Shown: positions 22,161 through 30,486 of the stretch, in pieces
Layout: each line of letters starts with the position of its first letter
How positions within the stretch are numbered: position 1 is the stretch's first letter
Source: 3-1-20CM-4-69-9 sp963833655
GTDB lineage: Bacteria > Actinomycetota > Thermoleophilia > Gaiellales > Gaiellaceae
Length of the DNA: 64,000 nt
Direction: 5' to 3'
NCBI GenBank assembly: GCA_963833655.1
Contig: CAWHYL010000005.1
Location: 62,001 to 126,000, forward strand
The notes under the pieces: model-generated
The model's database searches: none
What the model saw: only the letters and a program-made list of their open reading frames with translations
Told to the model about the DNA's origin: nothing
Translations under genes and position numbers: made by a program

Positions 22161-24179
22161 CTAGCCGCCGGACAGATCGACGTGCTCGACGGCGTCGCGC
22201 AGCGGACCCTCGGCGTCGACGAGCTCGTCGGCGAGCTCGCGCGCCCGCTCGAGCAGCTGCCGGTCCCTCCGGAGCTGCGCGAACTTGAGATCCGTCAAGC
22301 CCGACTGGCGCGTGCCGCGCAGCTGGCCGCCGCCGCGTATCTCGAGATCCTCTTCCGCGAGCTCGAAGCCGTCGGTCGTGCGTACGAGCGCCTCCAGCCG
22401 ACGCACGGCGGTCTCCGTGAGGTCCTCGCGCGCGCGCGAGATCAATAAACAGTACGACTGCTCCGCTCCTCGCCCGACCCGCCCACGCAGCTGGTGCAGC
22501 TGCGCGAGCCCGAAGCGGTCCGCCTCCTGCACGATCATGATCGTCGCGTTCGGGACGTCGACGCCGACCTCGATCACGGTCGTCGCGACGAGCACGTCGA
22601 GCTCGTGCGCCTTGAACTGCGCCATCAGCTCGCGGCGCTCGGCGGGACGGAGCCGTCCGTGCAGCAGGCCGACGCGATAACCGCGGAGCTCCGCCCGGCG
22701 CAGGCGTTCGGCCTCTGCTTCCGCGGCGCGCGCCTGTGTCGTCTCCGACTCTTCGATCAGCGGGCACACGACGTAGGCCTGCCGCCCCGCATCGAGGTGC
22801 TTGCGCAGGCGCGCATACGCCTCCCCGCTCTTCTCCTCCGTCACCCACGCCGTCAGGATCGGCTTGCGGTTCGCGGGCGGCTCGGCGATCTCCGAGACGG
22901 ACAGGTTGCCGTACAGGGTCAGCGCGAGCGTGCGCGGAATCGGCGTCGCCGTCATGTGAAGGACGTGCGGCGAGCGGCCTTCGGTCAGCGCACGCCGCTG
23001 CTCCACCCCGAATCGGTGCTGCTCGTCGACGACGGCGACGGCGAGGTTCGGGAGCTCGACGCCTTTTTGAATCAACGCGTGCGTCCCGACGACGATGTCG
23101 GAGTTGACGTCGTGCTTGACGGAGCCCGTCAGCAGCGCGCACGTGACGCCGAGCTCTCGGCACGGCCCGTCGAGCGTCAGGAAATGCTGCTCGGCAAGCG
23201 TCTCCGTCGGCGCCATCAGCGCGCCCTGCCGTCCCGACTCGACTGCGCGCAGCAACGCGTACAGCGCGACGACCGTCTTGCCGGAACCGACGTCACCTTG
23301 CAGGAGCCGCTGCATCGGCACGGTCCGCGCGAGGTCGGCGTCGATCTCGGCGATCGCGCGCTCCTGGTGCTCGGTCAGCACGAACGGGAGGACGTCGCGG
23401 TAGCGCGCCACGAGCTCCCCGGGCGGGTCTATGTCGGGCGCGACTTCCGCCTCGAGCTCGCGGCGGCGCAGCGCCAGACCGACCTGCAAGAGCACGAGCT
23501 CGTCGAACGCCAGCCGGCGCCGGCCGGCCTCGGCTTCCTCGAGCGAACGCGGCCGGTGCACGGCCCACAGGGCGTCGCTCCGTGTCGGCAAGCCCTCCTG
23601 GACACGAGCCGGCAGCGGATCCGCGACCGCACGCGGCAGCGCCGCGGCGACCAGCTCGCGCAGCTTCTTCGGCGTGAGCTCCTCGCTTGCGGGATAGACC
23701 GGCGCGTAGTCCGCCGTGGCGTGACCGTTGCCGATGTCGAAGCTCCGGACGTCGAACCCGTAGCGGCCCTGCCGCCCGCGCAGCCGCACCGCCGTCCCCG
23801 GCTGCAACTGCCGCTCGAGCCACGGCTGGTTGAACCAGGTGGCGGAGATCGTCGCGCTCCCGTCGGAGACGCGTGCGGTCAGCAGCTGCAGCCGCCCGCG
23901 CCGCCGCTTCGAGACGGAGAGCACCTCGCCGCGGATCGCGACCTCCTCCTCCCCGCCGAGCTCGGCGATGCGGAGCTCCTCCGCCGGCAGCTCGTAGCGG
24001 AACGGCCGGTGCTCGAGGAGGTCGCCGATGGTGGCGAGGCCGAGCCGCTCGAGCTTCTTCTTCAGCGCCGGCCCGACACCGGGGAGCGTCTCGACCGAGC
24101 GCGCGAGCGCGTCAGCGCGCGGGAACAGGCGCGGCCGCGGCCACGCCGTCGCTTCCTCGCCCGCGAACCCGGCGGTCAC
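22161..24179 (-). CDS. recG: ATP-dependent DNA helicase RecG
   Basis: RecG remodels stalled forks and Holliday junctions. The 672-residue protein has a wedge/OB domain, then helicase motifs: Walker A GDVGSGKTVVAL near 295, motif II VDEQHRFG (family form DEQH) near 385, motif III HMTATPIPRTLAL near 410, and TTVIEVGVDVPNATIM plus QLRGRVGRG near 560-590. Full length. Overlaps degV by 4 bp. The recG-rsmD-coaD order is conserved apart from the intervening GH99-like gene. Confidence 0.96.
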   Translation of the reverse strand: MTAGFAGEEATAWPRPRLFPRADALARSVETLPGVGPALKKKLERLGLATIGDLLEHRPFRYELPAEELRIAELGGEEEVAIRGEVLSVSKRRRGRLQLLTARVSDGSATISATWFNQPWLERQLQPGTAVRLRGRQGRYGFDVRSFDIGNGHATADYAPVYPASEELTPKKLRELVAAALPRAVADPLPARVQEGLPTRSDALWAVHRPRSLEEAEAGRRRLAFDELVLLQVGLALRRRELEAEVAPDIDPPGELVARYRDVLPFVLTEHQERAIAEIDADLARTVPMQRLLQGDVGSGKTVVALYALLRAVESGRQGALMAPTETLAEQHFLTLDGPCRELGVTCALLTGSVKHDVNSDIVVGTHALIQKGVELPNLAVAVVDEQHRFGVEQRRALTEGRSPHVLHMTATPIPRTLALTLYGNLSVSEIAEPPANRKPILTAWVTEEKSGEAYARLRKHLDAGRQAYVVCPLIEESETTQARAAEAEAERLRRAELRGYRVGLLHGRLRPAERRELMAQFKAHELDVLVATTVIEVGVDVPNATIMIVQEADRFGLAQLHQLRGRVGRGAEQSYCLLISRAREDLTETAVRRLEALVRTTDGFELAEEDLEIRGGGQLRGTRQSGLTDLKFAQLRRDRQLLERARELADELVDAEGPLRDAVEHVDLSGG

Positions 24180-25036
24180 TCCGCGTCATCGAACCAGAAG
24201 AAGCCGACGGTGCCGGGGCCTGCATGCGTGCCGACGACGGCGCCGAGCGTCGTGATGACCTCGATCTCGGCCTGCGGCCGCTCGGCGCGCACCATCTTCT
24301 CGAGCTGCCGCGCCTTCTCCGGCGCGTCGGCGTGCGCGATGCCCACCTTCAGCGCCGGCGCGTCGCGCGTCGTCGACGTGAACGCGGAGACGAACTCCTG
24401 CATCGCCTTGCGGTTGCCGCGCACGCGTTTGAGCGGGACGACCTCGCGCTCGATCGTCAGCATCGGCTTCACGTGCAGGAGCTGTCCCGCCCATGCGCTC
24501 GCGCGTCCGATGCGGCCGCCGCGCCGTAGGAACTCGAGCGTGTCGACCGTGAAGATCAGGTGCGCGTCCTTGCGGTAACGGCCGATCAGCGCCTCCACCG
24601 CCTCATCCGTGGTGCCAGACACGAGACGTGTCTGGATCGCCATTCCGAGCATGGCAATTGCAGCCGACGCGCTCTGGGAGTCGATCGTGCGCACCTTGTC
24701 GTCGCCGACCTCGGCGGCCGCGGTCGTCGCGCTCCCGTAGGTGCCGGACAGCGCCGCCGAGATGTGCAGGGAGTAGATGCGCTCGTAGGCGGCGAGCTCC
24801 TCGTACGTCCGGAGGAAGTCGCCGGGCGTCGGCTGCGACGTCGTCGGCAGCTCGTCCGAGCTACGGAGCCGCGCGTAGAACTCGTCAGGCGAGAGGTCGA
24901 CGTAGTCGCGGTAGCTCTCGGCGCCGAAGAGGACGTACAGCGGCACGACGCGCCAGTTCGGGTATCGCTCCGGCGCCTGGGGGAAGTCGGCGGTCGAGTC
25001 GAGCACGATCGCCGTGTTCTGGACGGTCAGGTCCAT
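24176..25036 (-). CDS. DegV family fatty-acid-binding protein (FakB-like)
   Basis: A 286-residue DegV protein: IVLDSTADFP at the N-terminus, TSQPTPGDFLRTYEEL near 66, and FLRRGGRIG near 170, the usual hallmarks. DegV/FakB proteins present a fatty acid to the kinase FakA. FakA is encoded two genes upstream (25415-26971), so this is a good FakB candidate. The stop overlaps the recG start. A receiver-only protein lies between FakA and this gene, one base away. Confidence 0.9.
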   Translation of the reverse strand: MDLTVQNTAIVLDSTADFPQAPERYPNWRVVPLYVLFGAESYRDYVDLSPDEFYARLRSSDELPTTSQPTPGDFLRTYEELAAYERIYSLHISAALSGTYGSATTAAAEVGDDKVRTIDSQSASAAIAMLGMAIQTRLVSGTTDEAVEALIGRYRKDAHLIFTVDTLEFLRRGGRIGRASAWAGQLLHVKPMLTIEREVVPLKRVRGNRKAMQEFVSAFTSTTRDAPALKVGIAHADAPEKARQLEKMVRAERPQAEIEVITTLGAVVGTHAGPGTVGFFWFDDAE

Positions 25037-25405
25037 CTAGGACGCCTCCCGGATCGCGTTGACGATCTCGTCCAGCTCCTGGTCCTTCGAGAGGCAGGCG
25101 ACGACGCCGGCCTCGTAGAGCGCGTCGACCTCGCGCAGGTTCGCCGACGCCGTCAGGCACACGACGGCGACGTCCGGCGCGGCTTCGCGCACCGCGCGCG
25201 TCGCCTGCACGCCGTCGATGCCGGGGAGGCGGTAGTCCATGAGCACGACGTCGGGCTGGTGCTCGCGGACGACATCGGCCGCGGCCGAGCCCTCGGCGAC
25301 GGACGCAACGACGTCGATATCGGAACGCAGGCCGAGCAGGAGCTCGAGCGCCTCGCGGAAGACATCGTTGTCCTCGACGAGCACGAGGCGGATTGGTGCG
25401 GCCAC
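25037..25405 (-). CDS. Stand-alone response-regulator receiver domain
   Basis: A 122-residue CheY-like domain with no output domain. Acidic pocket E11-D12, phosphoacceptor D57 in VVLMDYRLPG, Thr in CLTASAN near 86 and conserved Lys in CLSKDQE near 107. It is inserted between fakA and degV with gaps of 9 and 0 bp. No histidine kinase is nearby. The placement suggests it responds to, or modulates, fatty-acid kinase or an unlinked partner; this is inference. Confidence 0.88.
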   Translation of the reverse strand: MAAPIRLVLVEDNDVFREALELLLGLRSDIDVVASVAEGSAAADVVREHQPDVVLMDYRLPGIDGVQATRAVREAAPDVAVVCLTASANLREVDALYEAGVVACLSKDQELDEIVNAIREAS

Positions 25406-25414
25406 GCGCTGAGC

Positions 25415-26971
25415 CTATTCGGCGGAGAGGAGGAGCGGGTAGTGCGGCTGCCCGCCGGCCTGCACCTCGAGCTCCAGCTCCGGGTGGCGCTCGCGGATCC
25501 GCCCGACGAGCCCGTCCACGGCCGGCGCATCGTCCCCGGTGAGGAGGGTCATCAGCATCCGCGGCTCGGCGAGCAGCTTCTCGGCCACCTGCTCGGCCAC
25601 CTCGTCGAAGGCGTCGCCGACCGCCACCGCCTCGCCGTCTGCGAGCCCGAGCCAGCGGCCCTCGCGGACCGAGAAGCCGTTGAGGTCGGCGTCGCGCGAT
25701 GCGAGCGTGACCTCGCCCGTGATGACGCCGTCGAGCACCTCAGCCATCTCGGCCGCATTCGCGGCGGCCGAGCGCTCGGGAAGGAACGACACCATCGCGG
25801 CGAGACCCGCAGGGATCGAGTCCGTGCGCACGACCGTGACCGGCTTCTCTGCGAGCTCCGCCGCCTGCTCCGCCGAGAGGATCACGTTCGAGTTGTTCGG
25901 CAGCAGGATGACCTCGTCGGCGTCGGCGGCCGCGACGGCGTCGATCAGCTCGGCCGTCGACGGGTTCATCGTCTGGCCGCCGACCACGATCTCGGTCGCG
26001 CCCAGGCTCTCGAACAGGGCGCGGTTCCCGTCGCCCGCGACGACCGCGACGACGGCGCTGCGAGCGGGCGGCAAGTCCGGCACTGCCTCGAGCAGCCGCT
26101 CCTCGCGCTGCACCGTCTGCTCGTGCATGTTCGCGATCTCGACACGGTCGATCACGCCTCGCGCGGTGCCCAGCGACAGCGCACGGCCGGGGTCGTCGGT
26201 GTGGACGTGCACCTTCAGCGCCTCGCGGTCGCCGACCACGAGCAGCGAGTCGCCGAGCCGCTCGAGCTCGGCCTCGATCGCATCTGCGTCGAGCTCGTCG
26301 CCCTCGATCACGAACGTGGTGCAGTAGCGGTAGTGCGAGAGCTCCTGGTGGATCGCCTCGATCCCGAGCTCGTCCGGAAGCTCGGGCGCCAGCTCCGGGA
26401 GCGGCTCGCCGGAGAGCGCCGAAGTGATCCCGCGGACGAGCTCGAGCAGCCCGACGCCGCCCGCGTCGACGACCCCCGCCTCGCGCAGCACCGGCAGTTG
26501 CTCCGGCGTACGCGCAACCGCTTCCTCACCGCGCTGAACGATCCGCGCGAGCTCGCCTCCGGCCTCGGCCTCCTCGGCCATCTCGCGGATGACGGACAGC
26601 ATCGTCCCCTCGACGGGCTTTCGCACGGCACGATAGGCGGCGTCGCTCGCGGAGCGAAACGTCTCCGCGAGCGTCGCGTCGGCGGCGAGCGCCTCGGCCG
26701 CGCCGCGGACGATCTGCGAGAGGATCACGCCCGAGTTTCCGCGCGCGCCCATCAACGCCGCGCGCGTGACCTGCTTGAGCAGCGCGACACGCTCGTCCGT
26801 GCTCGTGCCGTCCAGCTCCTCGACGACCGCGCGCGCGGTCGACGTCATGTTCGTTCCGGTGTCCCCGTCGGGAACCGGATACACGTTGAGGTCGTCGATC
26901 CGCTGCCGGTTGCGCTCGAGCGACGCGAGCGCCGCGTGCGCGAGCTCGCGCGCGATGGCCAGGTCGCTCAT
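25415..26971 (-). CDS. fakA: Fatty acid kinase catalytic subunit FakA (DAK2/YloV family)
   Basis: A 518-residue protein. The N-terminal DAK2/DhaL-like ATP-binding domain shows DLNVYPVPDGDTGTNM near residues 27-42 and ARGNSGVILSQI near 75; a central domain and a DegV-like C-terminal domain follow. FakA phosphorylates FakB-bound fatty acids to acyl-phosphates, which PlsY or PlsX can use. It overlaps asp23 by 4 bp. The asp23-fakA-recG order is widespread; here receiver and degV genes are added. Confidence 0.93.
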   Translation of the reverse strand: MSDLAIARELAHAALASLERNRQRIDDLNVYPVPDGDTGTNMTSTARAVVEELDGTSTDERVALLKQVTRAALMGARGNSGVILSQIVRGAAEALAADATLAETFRSASDAAYRAVRKPVEGTMLSVIREMAEEAEAGGELARIVQRGEEAVARTPEQLPVLREAGVVDAGGVGLLELVRGITSALSGEPLPELAPELPDELGIEAIHQELSHYRYCTTFVIEGDELDADAIEAELERLGDSLLVVGDREALKVHVHTDDPGRALSLGTARGVIDRVEIANMHEQTVQREERLLEAVPDLPPARSAVVAVVAGDGNRALFESLGATEIVVGGQTMNPSTAELIDAVAAADADEVILLPNNSNVILSAEQAAELAEKPVTVVRTDSIPAGLAAMVSFLPERSAAANAAEMAEVLDGVITGEVTLASRDADLNGFSVREGRWLGLADGEAVAVGDAFDEVAEQVAEKLLAEPRMLMTLLTGDDAPAVDGLVGRIRERHPELELEVQAGGQPHYPLLLSAE

Positions 26972-27324
26972 GCGCTGGAGCGGCGGACGTCCTGGATCCG
27001 CACCTCGACGCTCTTTACCTCCAGCCCGGTGAGGCGCTCGACCTCGTACTGCACGCGGTTGCGAAGCGTCGACGCGACTTCGGCGAGGTTGAGGCCGTAT
27101 TCCACGACGACGCTGAGCTCGATCGCGACGCCTTCCTCGCCGCTACCGCGGACGGTGACGCCTTGCCGCAGCGGGTCGCGCGTCAGCAGGCGCTTGCGCG
27201 ACGCCATCCCGACGACGCCGTAGGCCTCCGCGGCGACACGGCCGACGATGTGCGCGACGGCGTCGTGCGAGATCGTGATGCGCCCGAGCGGCGAGCCCAG
27301 CACCGGAGCAGAAGCCGCCTCCAC
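26968..27324 (-). CDS. Asp23/Gls24 family envelope protein
   Basis: A 118-residue Asp23/Gls24 (YloU-type) protein: GRITISHDAVAHIVGRVAAEAYGVVGMA, then VAIELSVVVEYGLNLAEVASTLRNRVQYEVERLTGLEVKSV split over two strands and helices, as in the family. These proteins are membrane- or envelope-associated; YloU is regularly encoded upstream of fakA. Overlaps fakA by 4 bp. Nothing unusual. Confidence 0.9.
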   Translation of the reverse strand: MEAASAPVLGSPLGRITISHDAVAHIVGRVAAEAYGVVGMASRKRLLTRDPLRQGVTVRGSGEEGVAIELSVVVEYGLNLAEVASTLRNRVQYEVERLTGLEVKSVEVRIQDVRRSSA

Positions 27325-27363
27325 GCCCGGATTAGACCACGCTACGCCGGACGAAGTTGCTGC

Positions 27364-27825
27364 TCACGCGGAGTTTTCGAGTCCGCGCCAGCCCCACCGC
27401 GGCAGCCGCAGGCCTGGAGGGACGACCGCGCCGACGGCGGAGTACGCCATGACGTTGTCGACGGCCCAGCGCATGTACGCGTGCATCGCGGCCCGAAAGT
27501 CGGGATCGGCGGGCAGGCCGGCGTCGTCCAGCGCCTCGACGAAACAGGTGTAGAAGCGCTCGGGCAGGTCGCCCATATCGGCGTTCCCGCAGTGGAGCGC
27601 GAGAACGTGCGTCTCGTCGCCGCAGGTCTCGGAGAAGGCCGGCGGCCCGCCGAGCACCTCGGCCCAGTACGCCGCAAGGCGCTCGACGTGCTGCGGATGC
27701 CGATCCCCGTGCGAGAACGGGTGGTTGAGCTCGGGATCGGCGAGACAGCGCGCGTGGTGCGCCCGCGCGAGCGCGAGGAAGGCGGCGTCGCCGCCGGCGA
27801 AGTCGTAGAGGGTGGGCCGGGTCAG
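27364..27825 (-). CDS. Truncated haemoglobin (group II-like), probable CTG start
   Basis: A 153-residue globin. The N-terminal PTLYDFAGGDAAFLALARAH, a middle VERLAAYWAEVLGGPPAF, the likely proximal His in VLALHCGNADMGDLPERF, and a final MRWAVDNVMAYS helix match truncated haemoglobins. The conserved N-terminus is upstream of the first ATG/GTG/TTG (GTG 27657). The best start is CTG 27825, which overlaps the rpmB stop as CTGA, giving the family-like start (M)TRPTLYDFAGG. The protein may bind O2 or NO or act as a peroxidase. A globin between rpmB and asp23 is unusual. Confidence 0.85.
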   Translation of the reverse strand: MTRPTLYDFAGGDAAFLALARAHHARCLADPELNHPFSHGDRHPQHVERLAAYWAEVLGGPPAFSETCGDETHVLALHCGNADMGDLPERFYTCFVEALDDAGLPADPDFRAAMHAYMRWAVDNVMAYSAVGAVVPPGLRLPRWGWRGLENSA

Positions 27826-28013
27826 ATGGCCTTCTGCACCTTGCCGCCCTTGAGGCAGCGAGTGCAGACGTAGGCCCTCGTCGGCTTGCCGTGCAGCAGG
27901 ACGCGAACCCGCTGGAGGTTCGGGTTGAAGCGGCGCTTCGTGGCGACCATCGAGTGGCTCCGGTTATGCCCGAAGCCGGGCTTCTTTCCGCAGACGGCGC
28001 AGACCTTGGACAT
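27822..28013 (-). CDS. rpmB: 50S ribosomal protein L28
   Basis: A 63-residue L28: MSKVCAVCGKKPGFGHNRSHS, then RRFNPNLQRVRVLLHGK and YVCTRCLKGGKV. The CxxC pairs (CAVC, CTRC) make it a zinc-binding form. ATG 28013 is chosen over an upstream in-frame start because the family begins here. Its TGA stop overlaps the proposed CTG start of the globin. Confidence 0.96.
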   Translation of the reverse strand: MSKVCAVCGKKPGFGHNRSHSMVATKRRFNPNLQRVRVLLHGKPTRAYVCTRCLKGGKVQKAI

Positions 28014-28029
28014 CGCCGCAGGATGGTAG

Positions 28030-28638
28030 CTAACGCGCCGACGCGCGTAGCTGCGCGAAGGCATCCGCCATCTCGAGCGCCGTGCGCACGGCCTCCGCGC
28101 CCTTCGAGATGCGCGCGACCGCCTGCTCCTTCACGTCGACCGTGAGCACGCCGAACGCGACCGGCACGCCCGTCTCGAGGGCTGCGAGCTGCAGGCCGCT
28201 CGCGGCCTCCGAAGCGATGAAGTCGAAGTGCGGAGTCTCGCCGCGCACGACGCAGCCGAGCGCGATGACGCACGCGTAGCGCCGCGTCTTCGCCAGCGCC
28301 ATGGCAGCGAGCGGCAGCTCGAACGCGCCCGGAACCGGCATGACCGTAATCGCATCGCGACGCACGCCGGTCGCGTCGAGCTCCTCGAGCGCGGCCTCGA
28401 GCAACTGGCTCGTGATCTCGCCGTTGAAGCGGGACGCGACGACCGCGACACTGCGGCGCGACCCGTCGGGGATGCCTTCGAGGACGTTGACGTCGTCGGG
28501 GATGTCGAGCTCGCCGTACGCGTGCTGCTGCGGCTCGGTCTGCTGCTGCTCCTCCTCTTCCTCCTCCGACGTCTCCTCGCGCAGCTCCCGCGGCTCGTCC
28601 AGCTCGTCGATCTGCGCGTCCGGCCGGGTCTCGCTCAC
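28030..28638 (-). CDS. ribH: 6,7-dimethyl-8-ribityllumazine synthase with acidic N-terminal extension
   Basis: RibH condenses the ribityl pyrimidine with dihydroxybutanone phosphate. The enzyme core is complete: VAVVASRFNGEITSQLLEAA, PGAFELPLAA, ALGCVVRGETPHFDFI with the catalytic His, and GVLTVDVKEQA. The protein is 202 residues, about 45 more than typical, because of an N-terminal acidic/glutamine-rich segment (EETSEEEEEEQQQTEPQQH, residues 21-39). That tail would decorate one face of the icosahedral or pentameric assembly. Overlaps ribBA by 4 bp. Confidence 0.95.
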   Translation of the reverse strand: MSETRPDAQIDELDEPRELREETSEEEEEEQQQTEPQQHAYGELDIPDDVNVLEGIPDGSRRSVAVVASRFNGEITSQLLEAALEELDATGVRRDAITVMPVPGAFELPLAAMALAKTRRYACVIALGCVVRGETPHFDFIASEAASGLQLAALETGVPVAFGVLTVDVKEQAVARISKGAEAVRTALEMADAFAQLRASAR

Positions 28639-29888
28639 TCGCCACCCTCCAACGGCTCGTACTTCAGGTCCTGATGGTGAAGCTTGTGGCCGAGCTTGTC
28701 ACGTTTCGTCGCGAGGTAGCGGGCGTTCTGGGGATTCGGCGCCGTCTCGATCGGCACCTGCTCGGCGACGGTGAGGCCGAAGCCCTCGATGCCCGTGATC
28801 TTCTTCGGGTTGTTCGTGAGGATGCGAATGGTCGTCAGGCCGAGGTCGGCGAGGATCTGGTTGCCGATCCCGTAGTCGCGCATGTCCGGCTGGAAGCCGA
28901 GCTCGAGGTTCGCCTCGACGGTGTCGAGCCCGTTCTCCTGTAGCTCGTACGCGCGCAGCTTGTTGAGCAGCCCGATGCCGCGGCCTTCCTGCGCCATGTA
29001 CAGCAGCACGCCGCGCTCCTCGGCCGCGATCTGCGTCAGCGCCTGCTCGAGCTGCTCGCCGCAGTCGCACCTGAGCGAATGGAACACGTCTCCTGTCAGG
29101 CACTCGGAGTGCACACGGACGAGGACGTTCTCCGCGCCGTCGACGTCGCCCTTCACGAGCGCGACATGGTGCTTGCCGGTGAGCTTCTCGCGGAACGCGA
29201 CCGCGGTGAACTTGCCGTAGGAGGTCGGCAGCTGCACCGTCGTCATGCGCTCGACGAGCTGCTCGTGGCGCCGGCGGTACTCGATCAAATCGGCGACGGT
29301 CACGAGCTTGAGCCCGTGGCGCTCGCAGTACGGGATCAGGTCGGGGACGCGGGCCATCGTCCCGTCCTCGTTCATGATCTCGCAGACGACGCCCGCCGGG
29401 ATGAGCCCGGCGAGCCGCGCGAGGTCGACCGCCGCCTCGGTCTGGCCGGCGCGCCTCAGCACGCCGCCGTTGCGCGCGCGCAGCGGAAAGACATGGCCGG
29501 GCTGGACGAGGTCGGCGGCAGCCGACTTGGGGTCGATCGCGACCTGGATCGTGTGCGAGCGATCCGGCGCCGAGATGCCGGTCGTCACTCCCTCGCGGGC
29601 CTCGACCGAAACCGTGAACGCCGTGCCGTACGGCGTCTCGTTCCGCTCGGTCATCTGGCGCAGCCCGAGCGCGTCGCAGCGCTCTTCGGTCAGGCACAGG
29701 CAGATCAGCCCGCGCCCCTCCTTCGTCATGAAGTTCACGGCCTCCGGCGTCGCGAACTGCGCCGCGATCGTCAGATCGCCCTCGTTCTCGCGGTCGGCCG
29801 CGTCGACGACGACGACGAGCTTGCCCTGGCGAATGTCCTCGATCGCCTCCTCGATCGTCGCGAAGGCGCTCTTTTCCTCGACTTTCAC
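28635..29888 (-). CDS. ribBA: Bifunctional DHBP synthase / GTP cyclohydrolase II
   Basis: A 417-residue fusion. The N-terminal RibB domain has DRENEGDLTIAAQFATPEAV near 32-51 and PGHVFPLRARNGGVL near 130; the C-terminal RibA domain has zinc ligands in HSECLTGDVFHSLRCDCGEQ near 260-279 and EGRGIGLLNKLRAYELQE near 300. It makes both precursors of riboflavin. GTG 29888 overlaps the ribE stop. ribE-ribBA-ribH are co-transcribed; ribD is 2.5 kb away. Confidence 0.96.
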   Translation of the reverse strand: MKVEEKSAFATIEEAIEDIRQGKLVVVVDAADRENEGDLTIAAQFATPEAVNFMTKEGRGLICLCLTEERCDALGLRQMTERNETPYGTAFTVSVEAREGVTTGISAPDRSHTIQVAIDPKSAAADLVQPGHVFPLRARNGGVLRRAGQTEAAVDLARLAGLIPAGVVCEIMNEDGTMARVPDLIPYCERHGLKLVTVADLIEYRRRHEQLVERMTTVQLPTSYGKFTAVAFREKLTGKHHVALVKGDVDGAENVLVRVHSECLTGDVFHSLRCDCGEQLEQALTQIAAEERGVLLYMAQEGRGIGLLNKLRAYELQENGLDTVEANLELGFQPDMRDYGIGNQILADLGLTTIRILTNNPKKITGIEGFGLTVAEQVPIETAPNPQNARYLATKRDKLGHKLHHQDLKYEPLEGGE

Positions 29889-30430
29889 CGCTCTGATCGT
29901 AGTAGCCGCTCGACGTACTTCGCGAGGATGTCGACCTCGAGGTTGACGCGGTCGCCTGCGTGCAGCCCGCCGAATGTCGTCACCTCGAGCGTGTGCGGAA
30001 CGAGCGCGACGGCAAAGCCGCGCTCGTCGACGGCTGCGACCGTGAGCGAGACGCCGTCGACCGCGATCGATCCTTTCTCGACGACGTAGCGGAGGAGCTC
30101 GGCCGGCGTGTCGATCCAGACATGGTCGCCGGTCGAGCGCACCATGCCGACGCCGTCGACGTGTCCCTGCACGTAGTGGCCGCCGAGCGGGTCGCCGGCG
30201 CGCAGCGCCGCCTCGAGGTTGACGTCCGCGCCGAACGTCTTCGTGCGGTCGAGCGTCTCCTGGACGACGTCGAAGGCGAGCGTCCCGTCCGGAGCGCCGA
30301 CGACGGTGAGGCAGACGCCGTTCACCGCGACCGAATCGCCGACAGCGGCACGGACACCGCTCTCGACGACGAGCCGTCCGCCCTCGAACGACAAAACTCG
30401 CCCACGCTCCTGGACGATCCCTGTGAACAC
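29885..30430 (-). CDS. ribE: Riboflavin synthase alpha subunit
   Basis: A 181-residue trimeric riboflavin synthase with two lumazine-binding barrels: MFTGIVQERGRV at the start, GDSVAVNGVCLTVV in the first barrel and GSIAVDGVSLTVAAVDE in the second, the duplicated family motif. It dismutates two lumazines to riboflavin. Start GTG 30430. No FMN riboswitch is visible upstream; instead a 13-bp hairpin separates it from the preceding gene. Confidence 0.95.
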   Translation of the reverse strand: MFTGIVQERGRVLSFEGGRLVVESGVRAAVGDSVAVNGVCLTVVGAPDGTLAFDVVQETLDRTKTFGADVNLEAALRAGDPLGGHYVQGHVDGVGMVRSTGDHVWIDTPAELLRYVVEKGSIAVDGVSLTVAAVDERGFAVALVPHTLEVTTFGGLHAGDRVNLEVDILAKYVERLLRSER

Positions 30431-30442
30431 ACTGAAAAGGTA

Positions 30443-30476
30443 CGGGGTCTGACCCTGGCCGCCGGGTCAGACCCCG
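30443..30476 (-). terminator. Strong hairpin, probable terminator of the upstream secreted-protein gene
   Basis: CGGGGTCTGACCC (30443-30455), 8-nt loop, GGGTCAGACCCCG (30464-30476): a perfect 13-bp stem. On the minus strand it is followed by TACCTTTTC, a short T-run. It lies between 30487 (stop) and ribE (30430), so it may terminate the former or attenuate into ribE. A related hairpin lies at 37652-37688. Confidence 0.6.
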
Positions 30477-30486
30477 TTTGTGGGGC

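Noticed and set aside
22494..27223. Long plus-strand open frames opposite recG, degV and fakA
   Set aside because: Composition (Arg, Asp, His repeats) and lack of any domain show they are shadows of the minus-strand genes.
30431..30486. FMN riboswitch before ribE
   Set aside because: I looked for the conserved RFN helices and found only a simple 13-bp hairpin; the gap is too short for an RFN element.
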